Below, in pieces: positions 11,303 through 21,486 of a stretch of DNA of 64,000 nucleotides (position 1 is its first letter; each line of letters opens with the position of its first letter). The notes below the pieces were generated by a model, which saw only the letters and a list, made by a program, of their open reading frames with translations, made no database searches and was not told where the DNA came from. A program made the position numbers and the translations under genes. The stretch lies in assembly GCA_025349905.2 (NCBI GenBank), contig MU624542.1, forward strand, positions 1 to 64,000. Reading direction: 5' to 3'. The DNA is from Blastocladiella britannica (Eukaryota > Blastocladiomycota > Blastocladiomycetes > Blastocladiales > Blastocladiaceae).

Positions 11303-14300
11303 TCAGACAATCTTGTAAAAGAACCCGGGCTCGAGGAACAAAAACACTTCGGACTGCAACTGCAGCGTGGACACGGCGCCGCGGCGCACCAGCTGCTCCA
11401 CCAGTTCGTCCACCTCGGTGCGGCACAGCGCAATGCGGAACTTTTCGTACACGAACGACAGCCGCGCACCCGGGTTGTGCATGAGGAAGATGATGATGCT
11501 GGTCAGACAGTTGCGCAGCACCTCGATGATGACGTGGCCGTTGATGTTGTTCCACAGCCGCGGAACCACCCACCCACGCAGTCGCGCGTCGGGTTCCAGC
11601 GCCATGTCCTCGGCCGACTCGCGCTCCAGTCGCTGTAAACCGTCGGCCGAAACCATCCCAAACAGGCCGGAGTCGGATGGGTCGCCGCGGTGCCGCCGAA
11701 GCATGTGCATGCGCATTGCCGACTCCACCGTCGGGTCAATGAACACGTGCTCGTTGATGCCGACCCGGATCAGCATTCGCTCACCATGGGCGGTGATGGA
11801 GTCTTCACCATCCACATCAATCGAGTCGTCGTCGTCATCGGGGGTACAGCGCATGAGCACCGCCGGGTGCGTGGACGGAATGCGTGGACCCGGCAAGTGC
11901 ACGACCGGGAACGGGATCGACGGCAACAGCTCGACGCCGATCGGAATGTCCATGGAGAATTCGCGCGACCGTGCGGGCACCACCGGTAGCGAGTACAGGT
12001 CGCCCAGATTCAGGTCCACCGACAACTTGACGTGCCCGCTGACCACCAGGTCAATCAGCGCCAGCATCGTGCCGTCGTCAATCATGTCGTCCAGAACAAA
12101 CGAGTTGCTCAGCCGCGGCGGGTCGGGAAGGACTGGCGGTGGGGCAAAGGTCGGTGTGTCTTCGTCGTTGTTGGCGTTGTTGAGGTTTTCTTCGCGGTCG
12201 CGCAGTTGGCGGTCGTACTCGATCTGGTCTTGCTCGTACTTTTTCATGGCGTCCGTCATGTGCACGCTCAGCGTGATCAGGCTCGAGATACCCGTCACGA
12301 TCTTGAAGTACACCTATTAAATAGCCATTGCCAATTACTGGGTGAGTATGTGCATGGGAGGTGAAAAATAAAAAAGGAATATGCGTTACCTTGTCCTTGA
12401 ACAACAACGAGCAAAACTGGTCCGTCAGGGCATAGTTGCGGCCCGGAATCATGCGCGACTTGGCAGTCGACGGCCGGTTCCGAATCACCACCCCTTGCTC
12501 CTTGGCAATGCTGAGGGCACGACTAATGATCGGGATCGGGAACGCATTGAGCATCGCAAATGCTCGCCGCGCATCGTACTGGTGCTGCGGGGTCAAGCAA
12601 ATCATCTTGAGCAACTGAATCACTAGGTCCACCTGCTCTTGCACTTCCTCGGGCCGCGAAGGAAGCGGGTGCTGGAACTGCTGGCTCATGGCGGCTGGAG
12701 TGGTGGGGGTCACCATGGCCCGGTCAAACATGGGCGTGTCAGGCACATCCATGTCGGACACCGACGCCGACGCACCTGCTGATGTGAGACGGGAGATGGC
12801 ACTGAGCGGTGGCTCGTCGAGATCCATCAACCCATCGGCCTGCTGCTGCGACAACTGCTGTTGGTGGTGGTGGTCCAAAATGGGCGTCCGCGGCTCAGAG
12901 GAGCCGCCATGCGGGCACACGTAGAGCGCCGTGTCGTGAAGGACCGTCAGGCGGTGGCGCATGGTCATGGTCGAGTACACTTCCTCCTGCAACGGCACCA
13001 GCTGGTCGTGCTCGACCACGTCAAACTCGGCCATCAGCTCCTCGATCGAGTCCGGCAAGTCGGGACCCGAGACACCCGTGTCGTCCGGGATCGCCGCCAA
13101 GTGCTCGAGCGCAAGCTGCAAGTCGAACCCGTCGGTGAGCACGTCGGCGCTCACGTGCATGTCAGCCGAGGTGATGGGCTGCAGCAGCAAGTTGCGGCGG
13201 TGGAACTTGGTGCACTCCTGACACTCTTCCCAGTGGCGGTTCCACTTGGCGGTCAGCTGCTGCAAGTAGTGCGCCTCGTCAGGCCGCCGCGACAGGTATG
13301 TGCCCCTGCGCCGCATCATTTCAGTGGACTTGCCCGTGATCTTGGTGGCCTGCAGCCACGCCATGCGCTTGTCGAGCTTGAGGTGCACGCGGTGCTTGAG
13401 GATCGTCCAGATCCGCATCAGCATGTCGTCGCTCTCCGAGTTCCAGCCCAGCCGGCGGCGGCGCAGTCGCTCCACTTCCACTTCCACCTCGCCCGTCTCG
13501 GGATTCAGGCGCTGGACCGTGCGCGTGCGCGTACCGGTTCGAATCACTACCGGCTCGCTCAGCGTGGGCACCGCCGGGTTGGTTCTCTGCGATGACTGCG
13601 CAAGGGCGGACCGGCGGGCACGGCGAACTGCCGCCAGCGGAATCAGCGGTGGGGTCGGCGTGGACGCGGTCGGTGGTGTCAACCCCATCCCATCCGCTGA
13701 TGCTGCCGATGCATGGTTGTTGCTGTTGTAGTTATTATTGCCAGGACCCGCGGCGGATGGCGATAACGGCGTGGCCATCAGGGGTGGCGGCAACGACCGG
13801 GAATGAATCGGCAAATGGCTGCCGACCATGGACTGCCGGACCGCTTCCAGCTCCGACCGGTTGATTTCCTCGCCGTCGCGGTAATTCAGGATCGCGCGAG
13901 TGGCTAGCAAGCCCGTATCGGCCGAATTTTCTTGCCGAATGAGTTCGCGCAGCTGGTGCTCTTCCTCGATCTTTTGGAAAAACTGCTTGACTTTAGCCAC
14001 GGGAAGGTTGGCTTTGCGGGCAATGATGACGCACGTAGCCTCGGCCAGCCGCGGCGTGCACCCCTCGTCCACCACGCAGTAGTCCTCCAGAATCTGCCGC
14101 TGCTTGTGCGTGAGCATCGCCGACGGGACCCAATTACGCGTGTTGGTCAGGTGCTTGATCGGGTCGAGCCCGGGCTTGCTGCCAGGAATGATCACCTCGT
14201 GCACGTAATCGGCCGCCGATACTTTAATCTTGGGCGTCTCGGGTGGCACCGGCTTGGACTTGCGCTGGCGCGACGCGCGCGGGGTAAGTTCAGATTCCTC

Positions 14301-17300
14301 GTCGTCGTCGCCATTGCCGTCACGAGTGGGCAGAGATGTGGTGCGAATCTCGGACGGGAGAGCGCCGCCCACAGAGATGGGAGCGGATCGCGTCGACCGG
14401 CGCGGCGTTGGGGTGGGATCGACGTCCATGGCATCCGAATCCGCATCCTCCTCGGCGTCCTCTTTATCATCCTCCTCGTCAGCGTCATCTGCACCGGCGG
14501 CAGCAGTACCGGCAGCAGCCGACGACGAGGATGACGTGTGCCGCGCCTCGCGCGTCTGGAACCGAATCGACGTGCGCAGGAGCTCCAGCTCGCTCCAAAA
14601 CTCTTGCACATTGGCCAGGGTCGACATGTTGCGCACCGTCTGCTCAGTGCGGGCCTCTTGCTTTTCGAGATAGTTGAGCGTGTGGGTGCTGGCTGGGATC
14701 AGGTAGTAGGCCGCCAGCGGTGTGTTCTCGCGGACAGTGCGAAAGTACGGCTCGGGTGGGCGCTGGGCCGCAGCAGCAGTGGGCACTTGAGGCGAGGCCG
14801 CGTCACCATCGCCATCACCACTCGCTTGTTGCTGCGGCGGCGCCGGCGGCGGCTTGGGCGCGTAAGAGAGGGCCCCTGCGCCGCGGGACCGGATGCCGCG
14901 GGTCCGAGCAGCAGCCACCGCTACTTTGGCCATGGGCGTCGGCGGCTCGTCCTCAGCGACCGGCTCTATGACGTTGAGTGCGACCAGGATATTGATGAGC
15001 TTGGCCATGTTGTCGTTATACCGGCGCATGTCCTTGTCGTTGATCAGCATCTCGCGCCGCAAGGTTTCGGGACACTTGATCAGCGGCACCGTCCAGTACT
15101 TGTCGATCGCGGTCTCGACCATCACCGACTCGCGATTGTGGCCAATCAGTTGCAAGTACTGGCCAAACGTCAGCGCATTGTACAGTTCCGATGTGGCAAA
15201 CAGCGGCGGGACACCGTGGTCGCCGGCCCCACCCGCCGACAGATGCGTCCGGTGGAACAGGAACAGGTGCAGTTGCTTGGCGCGCAGCATGCGCGCATCG
15301 ATCCATCCGTACTCTTGCGCCACCTCGCGCCACGACCGGCCCATGCGGGTGCTGGTGGGCGTTGGCGGAATCGTGCGTGGGGTGGCTGGGACTTCGCCCA
15401 TGTCGTTAGATGATGATGCTGCCGCGGAATCGGCAGCAGTAGCCCCTCCAGGCGGGATCGGGTCGCCACCGAGTGAGGCCGATGGCGGGGGGTTGGTCGA
15501 AACAGTGCCATCCGCCAGGACCGTCAAAACCGATCCAGACGGCCCCGTCCGCGCAATGTCATAGGCGCCGGTGGACCGCCGTGCCGCGCGCATAGCCCCG
15601 ACGTTAGCGCGCGACGTGCGGGTAATCCTCGCGTCAGCCAGCTTGCGTGCGAGCGACGACACTTCCTCGGGCGTGACGGGCACTTCGGCGTCGTTGAATA
15701 CCACAAAGTCCACTTCGACGTGACCGCCCGCAACGTGCTCCAGAAGCACCTTGAACTGCACAATCAGTTTGTCGGCGCGCAAGTTGCGGATGGTGCGCAC
15801 CACCGTCTTTTTGTCGAGGGACGTGCGTGGTAGCCCGTCGGCCTCGGGCGGGAACCGCTCGTAGAACCGGTCCTCAGTCAGCTTGACAAAGTCGGCGTTT
15901 ACCTCCACCACCCGGAGCTCGCGGATCAGGTCTAAAATCACCATGTTGCGGCGCATGGTGGTCACCGAGCCACGCATTTGGGTCATGGAAAGCACTTGGA
16001 TCCGCGGCGTGGCTCCAGCAGCATTGGTTTCGGTGAGAGTCGCTGGAGCTGGGGCAGGGATGGTGCTCGTTGCCGGTCCTGGCGTGGAAGGAGCGATCAA
16101 TGCAGCAGGTCCTGTGCCCGTGGCCGTCGTCGATGCAGCAGCCGTCGCTGCCGATGACGTAGAAGCAGCAGCAGAAGATGTAGCAGAGGCAAGTAGCGTG
16201 GACCGGCGGGACGTGCGGGGTACGGCAGGACGCGATGGCGTCGCCAATGGCGAGGGTGCAGCACTGGACGCGGCCGGCTGGTCGTCGCGTCCCTCGACAT
16301 GATCATCGCCATCATCGCCATTAGTAGCGTCAGCGCTGCGAGCAGCATGAGAACGGACGGCGGCCGGCGTTGCCACAATGCGCAGTGGCGTGGCCGATAC
16401 AGTCGTGCGACGCAGGCCAGACGAGCCCGTGGACACGGCCAGGTCAAACGCCGCGTCCTGCCCCAGCAGTCGCTTGGCGTTAGCAGACGCAAAGTAGCGG
16501 TACCGGCGCTCGCGGCCCACGTTTTCAGCCATGCGGTCCACGGTCAGTGCAAACGCGGGCGTCTTGGCTGACGCCACCAGCTTGTCCATCATTTTCCCAA
16601 ACGGCCGCGCAGCGATCCGGCCCAGCTGGCGGCGGAGATCGCGGCCCGTGAGACCGCGGGGAGCATTGACCAGCAGCCGGTGGATCTGGATCTCGAACGG
16701 CAAGTCCACCAGCACGCCGTCCTGCTGGGAGAGCGCCGGGTCCTCGTTGGGGTCGCGCGAGCCCTCGGCCGATTGGGCGCCACCTGCTCGGTCGCACTTG
16801 AGCCGGGCGGTGAACGGCACCGTGGACGAGTTGCCCGAAATGAGCGTGAACGAGTACGGATGCAGCAGCCGGATACCGTTAGTGGACAGCGGCGAGTGCA
16901 CGGGTTTGCCCGGTACAGCTGCGGCCCGCCGGTCCACGCCCTCCGGAACGTCGTTCGGGATCTGTACGCGCTGCACGTACCCGGCATTGGCCATGTACGC
17001 GACGTTGCGGTTGAACCATTTCCGGTGCACCTTGTTGGTGGGCTTGCCGATGCCCACTTGCAGCCCGAGGGCGCCCATGATCGTTGCGCAGGGCAACGTC
17101 CGCGAGGGACCACCGTGGGCAATCAGGAAATCGGACATGCGTTGGCGAGCGACATCAGCAAAGACCCCGGGTTTGGCGCCGGCCGACATTTCGGAAAAGT
17201 CGACGGGCCCGGTCTGGAGGAGCATGACAGCTGCTGCCGCTCGGGCAGTGAGTGGGGCGGTCCCATTGGCGTTGGCTGGGGTCGTTGCTCCTGTTTCTGC

Positions 17301-18707
17301 TGTGGCTGTAGCTGCCGCGGGCGGATCGACCTGCATGGCTTCGTCGCTGCCTTCCTCCTCTTCGCTGTCGCCGCCAGCCAGTCGGCCATTAGACCGGAGC
17401 GCACGGGCAGCAGCCGCAGCGTTACGGGATCGGATAGAGTTGAGGATCGCGTCGGATGCGCCAGAGATACTGCGCATGGCCAGTGCGAGCGCCGGTTCCT
17501 GCTCATCGTCATCATCGTCATCGTCTTCATCATCGATGTCTTCTTCGTCGTCGCCATGGACACCGGCGACCTGCTCGCGCTTCACTCGGGCTCTGCGCAT
17601 GGCCGATTCCGGCTGCAGCCCACCGAGACTTCCACCGACCGCATGCAGCGACTGGCGGACGAGGGCCACTTCCATGGTGGCCACGCACACGGGCGAGTAG
17701 ATGGCGTACGGCAAGGCCACCAGCGAGTGTGTTTTGGCCGATTTCTCGACCACGGGCAGCTTGAAGATCAGCGTGCGCTCGGCCAGGATCTTGACAAAGT
17801 GGAACACGGACCGCGGGTCCATGCCGATCGCCCCCGAGAGGTCGGCTTGCGTGGTGCCGTGGGCGCGCCACCGGAGAATCGCACGGTATACGGTCATCAT
17901 TTGGTCCGAGAGTCGCTGCAATTATAATGAAAAGTCAACTTCAATGAGGATCCGTTGTGGTGTAAAGTAGAATCACAGTACCCCATCAATGTTGGCAAAA
18001 ATGAGCTCTTGCTGCTGCTCCTTTGGAATATAGAGGCAGAGATCCTTGCCATACTTGATCCAGAGGTCGATCACGTCGAGAGCAAGGTCGGCTGCGTCCA
18101 GGGGATCATACTTATTCATGTTTCACAGGTCAGAGTTGGATCTCCACACAGTAAGATAAAAAGGTCAAGTACCTCAGCCGTCTCCACAATCTCGGTCGTC
18201 TCGGTCCCTCCAACGACCGCAATGCTTTTGGACCCGCTCTCGATCATGACTTTACGCCGTTTGGCCGCATTCTTGCCCGCCTTGACCGTCAGTCGCCGCT
18301 CCACGCGCCGGGCGCTGGCCAGGTTCTCGGGCACCTCGGCGACCAGGAGCCGCCAAATGAAGCGCAGGTAGGACAGGTCCAGGGCCATGTCGCCGGCCTT
18401 GGGAGGGTGCGCGGGCTCGATCACGGTCGGTGGCTGTAGGTTGCCCTCATCAGTGTTATCGTTGTTGCGATCGTTGCCAGGGGCGATTTTGAAGGGAAGA
18501 GTGGCGATCGTCGACGGGTGCACGGTCGAGCGCGCGTGGAATGCATGGACAAAGTGCCAGAGGCGAGGGATGGATACGCCTGTGTGTTGTAAAAGTGATT
18601 AGAATAAATAGTGCGTGATATGGGGAGGAAAAGGAAAAGAAAAAGAAAGTACCTTGGGTGTCGTCAATGGCGGCTTCGAGGACAACGAAGCGCACGAGGT
18701 CCTCCAT
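11303..18707 (-). CDS. TFC3: TFIIIC large subunit, B-box binding (TFC3/GTF3C1)
   Basis: Five exons (18707-18653, 18579-18173, 18110-17982, 17915-12390, 12313-11303) encode 2375 aa, in the size range of animal GTF3C1. The short N-terminus (MEDLVRFVVLEAAIDD) and the winged-helix segment encoded at the start of exon 4 (TVYRAILRWRAHGTTQADLSGAIG, then RSVFHFVKILAER) match the B-block-binding domain of the tau138/GTF3C1 family. Several further winged-helix-like segments and acidic linkers follow. The protein binds the internal B box of tRNA genes and recruits TFIIIB for Pol III transcription in the nucleus. It converges on the FKBP-like gene with 37 bp between stops. A second TFIIIC subunit lies at about 44.3 kb. 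Confidence 0.9.
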
Positions 18708-18985
18708 TCACTTTTTTTTTTCTCTTTTCTCTTTGGTCGGTATCGTTGGTTGGTGACGGTGGTGGCGTGGATGGATGAAATATTATCAGGACTGGCGGCC
18801 TGTGTTCTTCTGCGTGAATGGACTTAAATTCAAGTCTGGCAGGCGGCAGGTCCGTCTGTAGCGGCGAAAACTAAGAAAATTTGACGAAATGCTCGGATTC
18901 GAACCTGTGGTGAGAGCTGAGAGAGGAGGACAAGAGTTCGGTCCTTTGCTGCGACGTTCATTTTTTTGTTGATGTCACACGCCTA
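18708..18985. other. Spacer between TFC3 and Fanzor copy 1
   Basis: A 278 bp spacer that contains the TFC3 promoter and the sequence just downstream of the Fanzor copy 1 stop codon. It includes a T-rich run near 18709-18733 and a GGATTCGAACC box at 18895-18905 that looks like a tRNA T-loop but has no matching stems. If a guide RNA existed for copy 1 it would be expected near here, immediately 3' of the reading frame; I see no convincing hairpin. Confidence 0.3.
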
Positions 18986-20149
18986 TCACAACCAATCCGG
19001 CTCCCGCTCACACAAGGCCGCCCCGCACACGTCCCAGAGTTGGTCCCGCGCGGCAGCCGTCCCGGACGAGCACGTATCGTCCGCCACCGCCCGCTCCATC
19101 CGCAAAGCCCACCAGCGAGGGAACAAACGGCACCACTCCATGATCGCCTCGGTCTCGCGCCTGCGAACATTGAGCGGCCGCTCGCCCTCCTCGCACTCAT
19201 CGACCAAGGCCGCCCACTGCTTGCGGTGGTGGTCCCGGAACACGTTGAGCACGTCCAGAAGGCCCTTGATCACCTTCTTGAGGGCGGCGACCTTCTCGAT
19301 GGCAGCGGCCCTCTCGACGGCGGTGGCCGCACCAGGAATCACCTTGGCCAGGGCGAGCTCCTTCCGCCGCAAGCGGAGCGCCTTCTTGAGGGCGGGGCGC
19401 GAGTGGGTCTTGGGGCACCCCTCGATGGTGCTCCACTCGAGGCGGGGCCTATTGATGGCGCGCCACTCCTCGAGGCGAGGACACGCGGCGGGCGGCTTCG
19501 GGTCGCGCGCGAATCGGGCCGGTCGTGCACCACCGTGCAGCTCCATGTACAGGAACAAAGCGTGGCCCTACCGGTACTTGAACAGGTCGACGATCGCCGC
19601 CATCGTCGGGACCTGGAGCGACGGCATGCGGGCGTTGATGGCCTTGATCTCGGGCGACCTGGCCTCCAACGCCTTGCGCTTGGCGTTCGCGATGTTGTCG
19701 CCGCGCCCGTGGATGTACTCCTTCCGCGAGAGCGCGCGATCTCTCGACGTTCCGTCAGTCTCCACGATCGCCAGCGACGGCACCTTGGTCGCACCCGGAT
19801 CCGACCCGATCAGCTTCCCAAAGCTGTGGCCGCCGATCTTGCGGTACATCTTGTAGGTGTCCTTGCGGTACGCGTCAATTTTGATGTTGCCGGTGGTGGT
19901 CTCGTCGGTGGTGGTTGTGGTGGCCGAGTTGGTGGCGGTGGATGGGCGAACGGAGCCGCATCGACGTTCAGACCACGAGCGGACATGGTGGCGATGGTGG
20001 CGGTGGACGCCGTCGTGGCCACAGGCACGCAAGGCTTGGGCGCAGCCCGCTGTACCCGAACGCGCGCTCCGCAATCGCCGCCATGCGCTCCTCGTCGGTG
20101 CCATTGTCAAATTTGTCTGGCTTATGAAATCACACTCACCCCAATTCAA
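18986..20149 (-). pseudogene. Fanzor (TnpB-like nuclease) copy 1, decayed
   Basis: Reading the minus strand from about 20149, a Pro/Thr-rich leader with frame changes leads into a block matching copy 2: IDAYRKD, IGSDPGATKV (the RuvC-I aspartate motif), RALSRKEY, NIANAKR and ARSPEIK. A stop follows at 19568. The next stretch (19558-18986) restarts exactly at the residues that in copy 2 come after RuvC-III (LFLYME), so about 400 nt carrying the DEYRTSK motif, zinc ribbon and RuvC-III are missing. The remaining 190 codons are the Trp-rich C-terminal extension shared with copy 2. The copy cannot encode an active nuclease. Earlier leader codons are split across frames, so the original N-terminus is uncertain. 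It lies downstream of RPB8 on the same strand. Confidence 0.75.
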
Positions 20150-20764
20150 AGTTCTGTCTTGCGAACGAGCATATGGCTAACATGTTTATTTCTTTTGTAT
20201 AGGTCTCTTTTTGGTATGCGATCAAGTTTGAGCAGGATTAGAATGCGATCGAACGTTTGTATTTGGGCAAAAGCGAATAAAGAAAGTTTACATATGATTT
20301 TTTGGGAATTGGATTCAGATTCGGCTGGATTTTGGAGCCAAATTCCGTTGGAAAAGTGTTTTGCAAGTCCACTGGAAAAGGTGATCAAGTCCGATTCCTG
20401 AGGAAAATGGAGCAAAAATCCAAAGGAATCAAGGCAGCGTCAGCGGTTTAATCAGACAACAATCCAGCGGAAAAAAGTGGGGTTTTTATTAGGCTAAAGT
20501 TCGACAGATTCTGGGTGATGTTGCAGTTTCCTGCAGATAGTATCTTGCCGCCTGTTTATTGTTTATCCTGTAAGCTTTTTTGACTGTTCTCCGCCGGATT
20601 TTGCTCCGGCTCTCGCCAGCCGTGCAGAACATGCTCCAACTGATTTTTGGATCGCCCTTCCCGACCTCGTCCACGTAACTACTGTCGCGCTGCAACAGCA
20701 CCACACCGTCTTGGAATTGACTGGTTGGGAAGATTATATTAATTACTATTTGCATTGATTTTTA
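20150..20764. other. AT-rich spacer with mini-palindromes and a coding-like remnant
   Basis: About 0.6 kb between Fanzor copy 1 and RPB8, clearly more AT-rich than its surroundings. At 20341-20475 short imperfect palindromes of TTCC-N3-GGAA type recur at about 25 bp spacing (near 20343, 20368, 20395, 20420, 20463). On the minus strand around 20710-20590 there is a coding-like stretch (QDGVVLLQRDSSYVDEVGKG) with GC-rich third positions and no recognised family. It may be a leftover of the Fanzor N-terminus or of another mobile element. No complete gene is seen. Confidence 0.35.
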
Positions 20765-21314
20765 TTACTTGCGCATGAGCAGGTACAGGTTCTCACCCTT
20801 CTTGAAGTTGGCCACATCGCGTGCATCCGCGGTCAAACCGAGCAACAAACCGCCAAATGACACGTACACCGTCCTATACAATTAAGAAAAAGATTGAATA
20901 AAATGGTTGACCAACCAAATAAGGTAAAATATATAAGTACACTTTGCCATCCGACTCCTCGTCGTACTTGAAGCACCGGCCGTGCATGACATAGTCGTAA
21001 TCCTCGGACAAGTCCTTTGGGTCGGAGGGGAGAGTTGGCCGCCAACTGTCGCGCACCGCCTCGGCCTCGGCTGCGTTGATCCCGCCGGCAGCCGCCGACG
21101 ACGACGGCAGCGCCAGCGACGACGTCAGGTGCACCGCAATGCGCTCGCCCTGCTTGAGCGGGTACAGCTCGTTGTTGAAGTCGAGCGTGATTTTGGCATT
21201 GTGCGAGTCCGAGGTGGCGGTCAGCCGAGACACGCGGTCAAAGCGCTTGCCGTCCTGGTCAATGGCGTCAATGACAAACAGGTCCTTGAAGAGCGTGGTA
21301 TCGTTGAGGGCCAT
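20765..21314 (-). CDS. RPB8: RNA polymerase I/II/III shared subunit RPB8 (RPABC3)
   Basis: Two exons (21314-20941, 20873-20765) give 160 aa, close to the 145-150 aa typical of RPB8. The N-terminal strand LFKDLFVIDAIDQDGKRFDR followed by VSRLTATSDSHN is diagnostic, as are the central DYDYVMHGRCFKYDE strand and the C-terminal VYVSFGGLLLGL and ENLYLLMRK segments. A Ser/Ala-rich loop near residues 70-80 is expanded. The subunit sits on the RPB1 surface of all three nuclear polymerases. The gene is flanked on both sides by Fanzor copies that point away from it and itself looks fully intact. Confidence 0.95.
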
Positions 21315-21486
21315 TTTATATATAAATTATTGTCGCGTAAAAAAAATCAAAGAAAAAGAGACGCACACCGCTGCACACTAAAACCGGTTGCATAGAAATT
21401 GGTGACATCCGCTTCTCTTTGAAAACCCAACAAAATCCTTTTTTTTAAAGCCATTTTTCTTCATTTTTCCTCTCAAACTCGACACC

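Noticed and set aside
16531..17927. Plus-strand open frames over the TFC3 gene
   Set aside because: Shadows of the 5.5 kb TFC3 exon; no family similarity and no splice-consistent structure.
18890..18915. GGATTCGAACC box resembling a tRNA T-loop
   Set aside because: On either strand the flanking bases do not form a five-pair T stem beyond two pairs, and no acceptor stem partner lies about 66 nt away. Not a tRNA.
19040..20401. Plus-strand frame of about 450 codons over Fanzor copy 1
   Set aside because: Antisense of the Fanzor-derived sequence; it crosses into the AT-rich spacer with a sudden change in composition and has no recognisable domain.
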